Shown: piece after piece, positions 38,362 through 49,443 of the stretch | Layout: each line of letters opens with the position of its first letter | Position numbering within the stretch: position 1 is the first letter of the stretch | Notes under the pieces: generated by a model | What the model was told of the DNA's origin: nothing | Database searches by the model: none | What the model saw: only the letters and a program-made list of their open reading frames with translations | Assembly (NCBI GenBank): GCA_963277665.1 | Contig: OY728136.1 | Coordinates: 1,977,734,576 to 1,977,798,575, forward strand | DNA: 64,000 nt | Source of the DNA: Viscum album | Lineage: Eukaryota; Streptophyta; Magnoliopsida; Santalales; Viscaceae | Direction of reading: 5' to 3' | Made by a program: the position numbers and the translations under genes

Positions 38362-38883
38362 CTCAATTATATTATTTTTCAAGAGGGATAATTCATTTGT
38401 TTGGGTTGTGAACAATGAATCTGAATAATCTTATTAAAACCCTAGAGATCTCCCTTCTCCAAGAATTCTCCCAAGAATGAAGAGAAATATTCATCCACTT
38501 CCCACTCTTGAGTTAAGAGAGACCAAGGAGAATGATTTGGAAGTGATTCTCATGGAGATCAAAGGAAAAAAATACAAGAGATAGGATTTTTCATGCTAAC
38601 ACCCATAGATGTTGATGGAGACATTTAGATATCTGTGGAACATGTGTGTGTAACATCTTGGGTTTTAAAGCAGGTCAAATTCCTTTCCTGTTTTTAATTT
38701 TTAGAGTTTGGTGGGTAGACCTTATTTTTTATCATTTATTGAAACTTAATTTAGAGAGTATCCTTAACACAAGACCTTGTATTTAGATGGGTTTAGAGTC
38801 TTGGAAAATTCCTTGATGTTTTAGTTGGGTTTCGGGTATGTTGGAAGCCTAAAACCCAAGTTTTCAAAGTGCATGGACTGAGA

Positions 38884-39031
38884 TGCATGGTTTGGACAAA
38901 CCATGCACCGTCCAAATGTACTGAGCATGGTTTGGTAAACCATGTAGGAGGGGGCACATAGTTATGAGAGGACCTCTATAGTTTTTATTGGAGGGATCCA
39001 CATGGTTTGTGCATGGTTTGGGAAAACCATG
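38884..39031 (+). repeat. cluster of three CATGGTTT hairpins
   Basis: Hairpin 1: arms TGCATGGTTTG (38884-38894) and CAAACCATGCA (38897-38907), perfect, 2-nt centre. Hairpin 2: CATGGTTT (38926-38933) and AAACCATG (38937-38944), 3-nt loop. Hairpin 3: CATGGTTT (39012-39019) and AAACCATG (39024-39031), 4-nt loop. They lie in the 5' part of the LTR, before the C/T-rich tract. Confidence 0.85.
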
Positions 39032-39939
39032 AACAAGTTACACACTTAGTGCCACTTAATCAGTGGATATGCATGAACTATGCATGGTTTGTCCTAAACA
39101 TGTGAGATAATCATGTGAGGTCTATCTCTTAAGCAGAAGGAGTTGCACAGTAGTTTCATAGTGGTTGTATAGTTTGTAAAACCGTGCGAACTAATCATGA
39201 ATTCTATTAAAAGTGTGAAATTATGATTTTTCCCTTCTCCTATATTTCTTTTTTCCCTCCTCCCTCTATGGGTCATGCATAGTAAGAATATCTCCTCTTT
39301 TTCTTCTCCTCTAGGTTGTGAGATAACTTCTACATCCGGGTTCCATTCATCAATCCATCTATGTTGTTGGATTAATATTGGTAATCCCTTAATTACTATT
39401 ACTTATATTCTTCTTTTACCTTTCCATATGATGTTCCAAATTTGTTTAACTCATTTTACCCTATTTTAAAAGTATTCATCTGAAATGTTTATTACTTTCA
39501 AATCGATCTGAGTTAGAGGTTAAGACCGAACATGCGGGTGTCTACCAACATGAGGTAGGTGTTTCTCATCTTTCTTTGTGTTTTCAAAAGTGTTTTGGGG
39601 TGCATCTTTGAGCACTCCATTGGGTAGTCTGAGAGATACCCTAATAATTTAACAGTTTTATTCAAATTAATTAATTGAACCATGAGATGATTATTGGAAT
39701 GATCAATCAGGACTATTAGTGGTATGAGCCTAGTGAGAGGCTTTGAACCTTGGGTAGATTAATCCAGGGTGTTGATTTATTTAAATTGAGTTGTTTGATT
39801 TATTTATATTGAATTGTTATATATGTGTGAATTTTTTGGGATGAGAACCAAGGGATCATGATGGGCTCGGCCTAAGGATTGATATGGTGTTGTCCATTTG
39901 GATTGAGGTGATATGATCATCATTTTGGTCATGGCCTAA

Positions 39940-39966
39940 GATATATATATATATATATATATATAT
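39940..39966. repeat. AT microsatellite
   Basis: About 13 AT units inside the nested gypsy LTR. Confidence 0.9.
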
Positions 39967-42916
39967 GGGTGATATTGATCATAGGTTGGGTGACTCAATA
40001 ATTAGATGGGGTGACGATATCATCGGGTTGTAGGGATGGCTCATGTGATTTGGATGGAAATGGCCATCATATTGAGTGATATGGCCATAGGGGCCTGAGG
40101 TGCTGTATTGGTGTGCCTTAAGTTCTATTTGGTGATTTTCACTCACCCATGTTGGGCAATGTGTTGTTTGGAGTTGTGTTCACATAGTAGGACTCAGATA
40201 ATGAGGTGGTATTGACCACTCATGTGGGTAGAGGCCTTTGGTAGTTACAGATTAGGAATTATGGTTGGAGGTTCTTGCCATAGAAATCCATGAGGATAGA
40301 GAGGATCCATCAGATGGTAGTGATGATACTATCGGTTGGGGTTGAGGATCTCCATACTCGAGGTCGTTGGTCCAAGACATGCTTGGGAGGATGGACATCG
40401 TTATTCCTTGGGACGTCAGCTTTTGATCCAATAGTGATATTATTTAGAGGATAAATATAATTGTGTCTCACACGTCGGTCCAAGGGTTGATGGGGTTTCT
40501 TTTAGTTGAGGTCTGAGGTACCAGGATCTTATTATTTGGGTGTTCCTACAAGATGTCGGTTACTTGATTAATAGCATGAGGTTCTAGGTGACATACAGAG
40601 GTGGAACCTAACGGTTCACTTGGATTACATTACACTAGGGGATTCCTTGGGATATGAGATAAGGATCCTCTCTTTTATAGTATTTTGGTGTTGGTCGAAG
40701 TAGGTGATGGATTCCTGGTGGTTGTTGAGCATTATAGAAGTTTGTGTTTATTAAATGCATGCTTTGTTTTCTTCATTTTTAGTTTACACCTAGTAAATCA
40801 TAAATGTAATATAGGATCACATTAGTGGTGGCCTAATAAGATTCTTTCTCACACCTTACACAGTCCCTTCAGGATGTGTTTAAATTTCATGCTTTTTCAT
40901 TCAGGTAAGGGTTTAGGCTCTAGAGCTGGATCCTAGTGATTGAGTCGACATGGGATGGAAGGCAAGAGACCATTGGTTTTTTCCTTAGCTAGAGTTTCCT
41001 TTTTTGTTTCCTTTTATACCAGCATGTTGTTATATATATGAATGTACTAAGGATGAAAATTGGAGACCCTCCTACTTATTGTCTGTATGAATTGTTATGT
41101 ATGCATGTTCTATTTTAGTAGCTACAAATGGAATATTGTCTTGTTTATTTATTTCACTACTGATTTATTTATGCTTCCACTATTTCTTATTACTGATTTC
41201 TCCATGGGTAGGTTACTAGTCTAGGTTGTTGTGATCTTTATTTCCACTGATTTATATATATTGGACCATTATTATATCATTAATAAAGGGTATAGTCTCC
41301 CCACTATTACCCCTTACACCCTCACTGCTAGTCGGCAGCCTTAAGTATATTGGGAGGAATGCCTAAAGACAGTGGAACTCGGCCTAAAGTGTTGTTCAGG
41401 TGGATAAACAGGTCAAGGTAATATAGTGTGGATAACCTCTAGATGAAATATTCTCTTGATTGCTATATCTCAACAATGGTACAACATAGATTTGTTTTCA
41501 GATCCATCAATGAAGAAATAATTCTCTCAAGGTAATTCTTTAAATGAATAAATTAATCATAAATAATATGTGATGATCCTATCTCAAGTTCTGAAATTTT
41601 ATCCATTGTTTATTTTAATTGATTAAATTACATTGATCATTCCATTTATCATCATGTAGATCTCAGATTGATCATTGATCATGACAAAAAATCAAAGTTG
41701 GGTATGACCCTTAGCATGCTTACGTTGTGCCCGAAACCTACATAAGGTACATAAAAATTTTCAATGTAAAGGTTTAAAATAATATAAAATCAATAATCCC
41801 CTCAAGAGTAAGCCTCGAGCCATATATTTTCAACCCCCGTTTTTCTAGAAAAGTTATAATCCTCCAGGTTAGTGAGCATTCTGACCCAAATTCCCTCCAC
41901 CTAGGGATAATTTACTCAATATAGATTCCAATTCCATTATAATTTTAACACCTGATATTTATATTATAATGAACTTCTTAATTTTATATCATAACCTAGT
42001 ACAAGCCAAATACAAGGTATAATAAAACTAAATAAATTATAAAATCAAGCATATAACCTCTTATATGCATGTATGACAATATATAGAAGCAATGTAAACA
42101 ATTTAAACTAAAGAAAACAACAAATATTCATAATATAAAAAAATTATATCTATGACTAAAAAACAAGGGAATGAATTAATTAAATTAATAATTCAAGTAT
42201 TTAAATATGAGATAAACATTCATGACTATTCATAAATAGAGTAATTATAAACATGTTATAATTTAATCATTCATTATAGACAATCCATAATTAAAATAAA
42301 TATAAACACTTTAAATTTATTCCCAATATAAACTCCTTCGTATTATTCATTATATGGAATTTAATTTAAATATATGATATTTTATGGAATATAGACATTT
42401 TATATTCCAATTTTATATTATATAAAAAATTTACATAATCTAAATATCATATATTTAATATCATTTGATCCTTTAATCAAATCAATTATAAACAGTCATT
42501 TGGATATGGTCTAAATAATTTCTTTAAATAAGTCCCTTTTAATTTAAATAATTAAAATTAATTATTATGAATAATTCATAATTTTAAATATAAACACTTT
42601 TATATTTAGCCTTATTTTGTAATTTATAACCACTTTATAAATAACCCTTATAATTTCCATAAAAAAATTATATATAGGTTATAAGTCATGTCATATAATT
42701 TGAAATGATATTTTAATATTAACTATTAATGTTATATAATGTTTATTTAATAAATATTTTATGAACATTTAATTAATTAATTATAAAAAATTTAAAATTA
42801 ATTATTTTATAAACACATTTATAAATTAAATAAATGTACCAAAATATATTTTCTTATAATTTATAAACAATTTATAAATAATTTAAATCAATCTATAGTT
42901 GAAATTTTGAAAAATC

Positions 42917-42920
<4 letters not shown>

Positions 42921-42948
<28 letters not shown>
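42921..42948. repeat. AT microsatellite
   Basis: About 14 TA units. Confidence 0.9.
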
Positions 42949-42951
<3 letters not shown>

Positions 42952-43257
42952 ATTCGGTGATATGCATATATTATAGGCTGTGAAAGATAAGGTCATGGAA
43001 TTATTAACCTTTAATCTCTATCAATCGTATTTTAAGATCAACAATGTTGTGCCTAGATATCATAACCCATGATAAGCCTGTGTTTTTTATTAACTTGATG
43101 TGTGCCTAATAATCATAGCTAAGGATAGGGTCCTGCATAAGGTTAAAACTTTAAATGCTTGAGAAATCATATTCTATTATTGACATAGATACCATATTAA
43201 CAATACAATGCTATATTTTCCTAGCACCATTTGGTGTTTTTTTCTAATGCGACTCTT

Positions 43258-43324
43258 GATATATTGTACACTATGATGCACTAAAAACTAAAGAATTGCA
43301 TTGCATCATGGTGAACAATATATC
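43258..43324 (-). repeat. 23-bp stem-loop near a primer-binding site
   Basis: Arms at 43258-43280 and 43302-43324 pair at 21 of 23 positions around a 21-nt loop. The arm core is ACTATGATGCA against TGCATCATGGT. It begins about 165 nt downstream of the primer-binding site on the - strand. Confidence 0.8.
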
Positions 43325-43488
43325 ATATAGTAATCCACAACCCAATCATAGACTATGATATCTTATATCGTATATACTACCATATTTCAATTAACATATC
43401 ATATATAATGATATATAATATGACATGTAATACAATTTTAAAAACCATCATTTTTAGAATGATATCATGAATCAAAAGTCATGGTAAG

Positions 43489-43500
43489 GCTCTGATACCA
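43489..43500 (-). other. primer-binding site, initiator tRNA-Met type
   Basis: On the - strand TGGTATCAGAGC, a perfect 12-nt match. It shows that an LTR ends immediately to its right and that the element reads right to left. Confidence 0.8.
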
Positions 43501-43501
43501 C

Positions 43502-45383
43502 TATTAAGTTTCTTAGGATCGATTAACGAATAATCAATATAGGGGAAATGATTAGAACCCATAATTCCCATGATCTCTCTGACTTTAAAACCAAAATCAA
43601 ATGAACCAGAAATAAATAATGTGTACCTTATAGTGGAGTTCATTGCTACTACTTCCTTCAATTTTTACTTGATGAGAATCACCAACAATGACCTTTAAAC
43701 TCTTACTTATGTGGTTTTTCCATAGGTTATACCAAATCACATAAATAATTTTGGAAGAACCACCTTATCTTCCATGATATGATGGTATCCCAAAATGAAA
43801 AGGAGAAAGGAAAAAAGAGAGCTTCAAGAGGGAGAGGGAGATGACCAATGACTTACTCGAGAATATCTACACCAAATATCATGGACAATCATCCTTTGTA
43901 TGTAGCATATAAGGATGCTCCATGTTCCCATTCATTTAATCATATGTTACATAAAATTTTGAGTAAATTACTTTGATTTCAACTCTTATAACCCTCAGCC
44001 ACAAACTCTCTCATTTATTATATCTTATGAAATGGTTAATAAATGATATCCTACATGTAAGATATTTAAATTTTAACTCAATAAATCTCAAATACCTAAA
44101 GAAAATCATTACATTGACAAATGAATCTTACTATTCAATTTATAGCACTATGATTCACCTATGTTGTATAATATGACTTGACTAGTATCCATTATACATT
44201 ATATATATTGTATAATATGATATACCAAAAAGGAAAAAAATAATCCTTTTTTCATATATATGTCATGCTCTATGAAATACCATATCGCACCATATTATAT
44301 CATATGGATTTAGGGAATATTCCCTTTAATGTCATCATGGAGAATTCACCTATAAAAAAATCCTCACCTTTTCTGGAACGCATAGCATTCAAAATCACTG
44401 CTATCAGGAAGAAGTAGAAAGAGACTCCCAATAAAAAATATTTGTCTCCTTGAACATCTTCTAGTACTTTTTGATATATTGAGTATGAATAATTGATTGA
44501 AAGATTCTATGATGAATAACCCACCCAAATTAGAGTGTCTATATTTCTATCAACCAACAAAGGGATACTAACAATTATATTAGAATCAAAATGAACAATT
44601 AACCTCTGAATAACTTAAAAATCCAATTGGTGTTTATCCTCAGATAATAAACTTTAGACCCTCATGTCCTAGTTGACATTCCCCCTATGAGAAATTGCTT
44701 GAAAAGTAGTTGGAGAGGGAATCCACCTATCCTACTAGACATGAATACTCTTTCCATATCACATCCACCAATATAAACCCCTTTGAAGGATCACTCTCAC
44801 ATCCAACAACCCCTTCCAAATGTAATATGGTCTCTTCCTAAGTCTCACTAAATGAAAATAAATATGGGGGAATATTTTTGGTCATACATTAAAAACATAT
44901 GTATATGATAAATATGAAAAAATACATTGCACCCAACATTTTTGGATAAGGTGTTATTTATCAAGCATACAAAAAAAGAGTCAAAGACTGATTACACATC
45001 ACTTTAGGTTGAGTGCATGCATCTACCACATATTCATGACTTTAGGTGCATGAATCATCCCATATACTTTCACCAGTTATAATCCATTATGAATAGATTA
45101 AATGTATTATATTCATTGAAGGAATTCAATGAATAAGTCTAATTAGAATAAATGTATGTTGATATGTTGGATATGGCCAATTAATTTCATTATATGAAAC
45201 ATATCAATAATGTCTATATAAAGGGATGATATACCTCCTATCAGTTACAACCAATTATATACAATTCCTCAGATACTCTCTTCCACCCAAGATGTGGTTT
45301 ATCACTAGATGATGGTGTTATCACCCCATATATGTTTATAGATCTTTAAGAAAAATTTTGGTATCCTTTAATGGGTGTAATAC
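43502..45383 (-). repeat. LTR of the - strand element, right edge unknown
   Basis: The LTR end on the - strand is ...CTTAATA at 43502, next to the primer-binding site. No second copy was found, so the other edge cannot be set; it lies at or before 45383, where the next element begins. No gene is readable in this stretch. Confidence 0.4.
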
Positions 45384-46993
45384 TATAGAGACCCATACTT
45401 GACATACATGGACATTACATTACTTTTTTGGAATACTTAATACATAACAAAAACAAACACCGAAGGACTGTAATAGTTTAGTGTCTTTGGAAACTCGGAA
45501 TATAATCTTCTAATCATGGTGAAAGATCTTAAACATCTCCCATAAAGATATTCCCCTTTTTTTCTTACCTAAACCCTTTCTTTATATCCTGGGGAAAATA
45601 AAACATAAAAAGTTGAGCTCAAATAATCAGTAAGGGTAAACATGGAGAACATAAAACGACCCATAAACATTTGAACGTAAAAACATGAACATGACATAAA
45701 TCTTAGCAGTACATAAGGCATAGATCATAAAGGAACATTAATCATGATAAACTAGCATGGAAATAAAACATGTAATTGTGTAAAACTATTAATCACGTGA
45801 TATGATTTCCATAGTACCCAAGGAATTGCTTCCAAGACCATCTTAGTGGACAAAGTCCCTTTCTGAATCGAGTTCACTCCTCGTTCCAGTCCTGTATCAC
45901 TGAACCGGATTAACTTACCATTCCAGAAATGCCTATCTCATGAGATATAAATCTTTACCCAATGCATTGGATGGATATATAGGTCCCACCCATCTCATAA
46001 TTAAATCATTCTTACTTGTACCACAAAATAAACATAAATTATTCATCATAACCCAAAGAATAAAATGGGTTTCATAAACATCATCCCATCATAACATAAT
46101 CCATATAAAAAAAATGGATATCATTTCATCATATGAATAATAAAACCATGTAAATAATAGAGACATTATACTTGAAACATAAACATGCTAAATAATTTCA
46201 TCTTATATGGAAAATAGTTTTGATAAAACACTTGAAATGATTTCTCGGGGAAAATATCCTTTCTTATTCAAAATCATTTTCTTTTCACAAAATGCCACAA
46301 AATTTTAAAAGAAAAGGATTTTATTGAAAATAACCATGAAAACTTGTAGAGGAAACTTCATGAAAAATAGGCGTTATGAAACCGTAAAAATTTGTTCATG
46401 CCGTATAAGTTAAAAAAACATTCTTCTCATACTTTTGCTGGAAAAGTCAAAAAGTACCTTATATGGTAAACAAAATAAAGATTCCTTCCATAACACAATG
46501 TAAATGTCAAAGAGGGGTAAAAATGACTTTAATAATACATGTAAATATATTAAATACTTTATTAAAAACATTTTTATGGACATGGATGAAAAATATTCCC
46601 CAGTAAATACTTACGTATAAGCAATCTCGGATAAAAATGAGATTTGCAAAATTATCCCTTACCTTATGTACAATTTCTTCTATATTTATCCGAGACTCAT
46701 GTATAGTGGGTTTAAACATATTATTAACTTCTAACAGAACCATAATAATATTTATGATATAATATATGATTCACTTAAGACTTTATATTACCCGTTCATT
46801 TGTCAATTCCATGTTAAAGCTGCGTTTTGGTTAAAATCGTTTCATTTATCGTCCATGTTTTGACTTGTAATTATTCATATGATTACTTAGATCATGATTA
46901 CTTACTTCAAGAATCTAAAACATGATTTATATATATAATATATATTCAGAATATACATATATATAATAGATCGATAAATGGAAAGAAATACAT

Positions 46994-47410
46994 CGTTCAT
47001 GGAGACGGTAGACCGTACGTATGCATGAATGTTGTTTTTGTTTCCTTATTAAATTGAATGGAAGTAAGTAAATAACATATACATAAATCCAGTATCATTA
47101 ATATGTCATATATTTCATTATTATTTAATATATATACTTTATAATCATTCTTGAATGGTTAACTTGGAGAATGAATCTCATCGCATCGTGGAGACGGTAA
47201 TCCGTACGTACGCATGAGCGATGATATTGTTCCCATAATTATTGAATGGAATTGGAGTGGATGATATAATATCTCAGAATCATTATGATGTTATAATAAC
47301 CATATATAGTTATTATTTACACCATTATACCCATCCAAGTAAGGTGGTGGTGGAAAAACGGATTACACCACGGCGTGGAGACGGTATTCCGTACGTACGC
47401 ACGCGCGGTG
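46994..47410 (-). repeat. three hairpin units with a spacing of about 185-190 bp
   Basis: Units are centred at about 47013, 47201 and 47388. Each has the core GGAGACGGTA, two variable bases, then CCGTACGTA, enclosed by pairing arms. Unit 1: CGTTCATG (46994-47001) with CATGAATG (47024-47031). Unit 2: CATCGC (47179-47184) with GCGATG (47218-47223). Unit 3: CACC and GCGTG (from 47366) with CACGC and GGTG (to 47410). Spacers share only weak blocks such as ATTGAATGGAA. The partner LTR has the same units at 61719-61756, 61904-61948 and about 62090-62136. They lie downstream of the TATA box on the - strand. Confidence 0.85.
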
Positions 47411-47746
47411 ATTTCCTTTTCTGTAGGATGGTTAGAAAGTGAAATGGGTTTGTTTCATATTTATAATAACATATCAGTATATTATTTATACTGATGTTAT
47501 TACTTTATAATGAAACAACTAAATAAGAATAATTTGAAGAAGAAAGAAAACTTGAAATAATCGGTAGAAGAGATTATCTCTTCTTCAACGAACCTCTTTT
47601 AAGCTTCCTCTTAAGGCACTAGAGTTGGTCTTTTGAGGAGACCAGAACCTCTATAATGTTTCTAGGGAAGTTGAGAAGGGAAATGGGTAGGGTTTGGCCG
47701 AGCTTTAAGTCTCAAAATTGTGTGAAGATAAGAGGGAGGAGGTTCC

Positions 47747-47754
47747 CTTTTATA
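47747..47754 (-). promoter_or_regulatory. TATA box of the gypsy 3' LTR
   Basis: On the - strand TATAAAAG in the context CCCTTATAAAAGGGAACC. The same box is in the 5' LTR at 62472-62479. It precedes the hairpin units by about 340 bp. Confidence 0.7.
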
Positions 47755-49430
47755 AGGGAGGAGAGGGGCACTTTAGGAAAAACTTAAAATATTATTTTAT
47801 AATAAAGTCATATTCGGTTTATAATGGCTCAAAAGTGACTTATTTCTAAGATAAAGTGGGTATGGGTCGAAATCCTCTCAACCAATAGGTTTTAGACAAG
47901 TTTAGGTTAATATTTTAATCTTATAATTTAGATTTAACTCTAAGTTAAATAATTTAACTTTTACCGTGTCTTCTTGTTTTCTTACACTATATGGTTAATA
48001 AAATTACCATAACAAGACAAAATAACCCCAAGTGGTTAATTATTAATATATATATCCTTATATAAGTCATTTGGACAAACCTTAGAATTTTATGAATATA
48101 ATAACAATTAATAATATAATATTTGTTTTAAAAACTATTTTATTTCAATTTTGACACTATTTGGTAATTGATTTTTGTGAAAATCATAACAGCATTATTA
48201 GTTCAAAAAAAGTTAATTAAATAAATAATAACATGTCATATTAACCTATAAAATTAGTGTAATTTAAAAAGAGTCTCAAATTACATTTATTTGGGTATTT
48301 ATAACATCAATTATGTTAATATTTCATTAATAAGGTAACTACTACATCATCATTGTGTCATAAATAAATTAAATTATTTAATGTCTAAAAATTATAAATA
48401 AAATACCATTATGTATTAAATATTTTTATATTTCTAATGAATATTTATAGTCTAATTTATCTTATGTATAACCCTATATTAAAAATGTTTTAGTTTTTAA
48501 ACTTTGATTTTAACTCTTTTAACTCTTCTTTAAATAAAATAATAATAAGTGTCCTAATCTAATACAAGTGAACCTAAGGGGTAATATTTTATTCATAAGG
48601 TTGTTTTTCGTCGAATTACACTTATACAATAGAATTAGTACATGTTTTAGGGTAATAATAATATCATTTTTACCCTTAATTACCCTATTTACTTTTAACC
48701 GTGATAAATAATAGTAAAAGTTACTATTCACCAAAAAATATTTTTATCTTATTGAACCACATTTTACTCCTTGATATTAAATTTGTCTCTCGGATTTTCA
48801 AAATTCCACTCACAGAAACAGTAAAATTAAGTTTTATGTAAATTTGCAAATTCTCCTAGGAGGTGGGTAAAAGATGGTGAAAAGTTTAATAAAATTTTTA
48901 TATACCTAAAATTATTATAAAATGACTCCAATAAATTACATTGAACTTATATATATATTATGTATCTATTTTTATTGAAAATAAATTTAAATAAAATAAA
49001 TAGTTATTTAAATAAAAAGTCGGTTTTTAAATAGTAACCCAGTGTTTTCACTATTCATCAAAAATTGAATGTTTTCATAAAAATACCAAAAATTCACCCT
49101 AGGCTAATTTCGATATTCCGAATCCAAAAATGAAGTCCATTTTGAAAGATAAAATTTATAAAATTTTAAAAAGTGGGTATTACTATTTATAACGGCTAGT
49201 TCATAATAATATTATAGTAATATCTCATTTAGTGAAACTCAGTATTGTGTATAGCACACGCTATCGAGGAAGGTTACTTCTGGCATGAAACACAAGCCTA
49301 GAATAGTGTTTGTGTATACTGTAAGCTAATACATTGTTACGTATAGCGCAAGATAATCTTGGTATAGCGTACAACACAAGATATCAAAATAATTAAAATA
49401 ATATTTCTCATAATATCTCGGGGTGTTACA

Positions 49431-49443
49431 TTCTACCCCCCTT
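49431..49443 (-). other. polypurine tract
   Basis: On the - strand AAGGGGGGTAGAA directly before the LTR start TGTAACACC. Confidence 0.85.

Larger units (their letters stand above)
38649..41425 (+). mobile_element. gypsy solo LTR nested in the copia solo LTR, target duplication GTGTG
   Basis: It opens TGTAACATC and ends GGTAATATA. It is flanked by GTGTG on both sides (38644-38648 and 41426-41430), and removing it restores the copia LTR reading seen at 7700 and 15960. Length is 2777 bp. Its last 140 bp resemble the end of LTR A (GGTATAGTCTCCCCAC at 3787 and 41289). It carries a cluster of hairpins at 38884-39031 and a C/T-rich tract at about 39228-39265. No open frame in it is credible. Confidence 0.9.
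36940..41742 (+). mobile_element. solo LTR of the Angela-like copia family, split by a nested LTR
   Basis: The start TGTTATATTTAG and the end CCTACA align with the LTRs at 6028 and 14284. It is flanked by a perfect 5-bp target duplication TAAGG (36935-36939 and 41743-41747). Without the nested insertion the LTR is about 2.02 kb, close to its relatives. The TG...CA termini are intact here, unlike the copies in the full element. No internal region or second LTR is attached, so it is a solo LTR. Confidence 0.92.
41748..43488 (-). other. leader or internal start of a - strand retroelement
   Basis: The stretch lies immediately downstream, on the - strand, of a perfect primer-binding site. It is very AT-rich and has no readable gene. 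It holds an AT microsatellite (42921-42948) and a long hairpin (43258-43324). Confidence 0.45.
45384..49430 (-). repeat. 3' LTR of the pol-less gypsy element, about 4.05 kb
   Basis: On the - strand it starts TGTAACACCCCGAG (49430) and ends GGTCTCTATA (45384). It aligns with 51613-52210 joined to 60709-64000, for example GGACATTACATTA near 45409 and 51647 and CGGTAGAAGAGATTA near 47560 and 62287. It contains a TATA box and three hairpin units. The 5-mer to its left is AATAC; the other flank is outside the window, so a target duplication cannot be tested. Confidence 0.9.
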
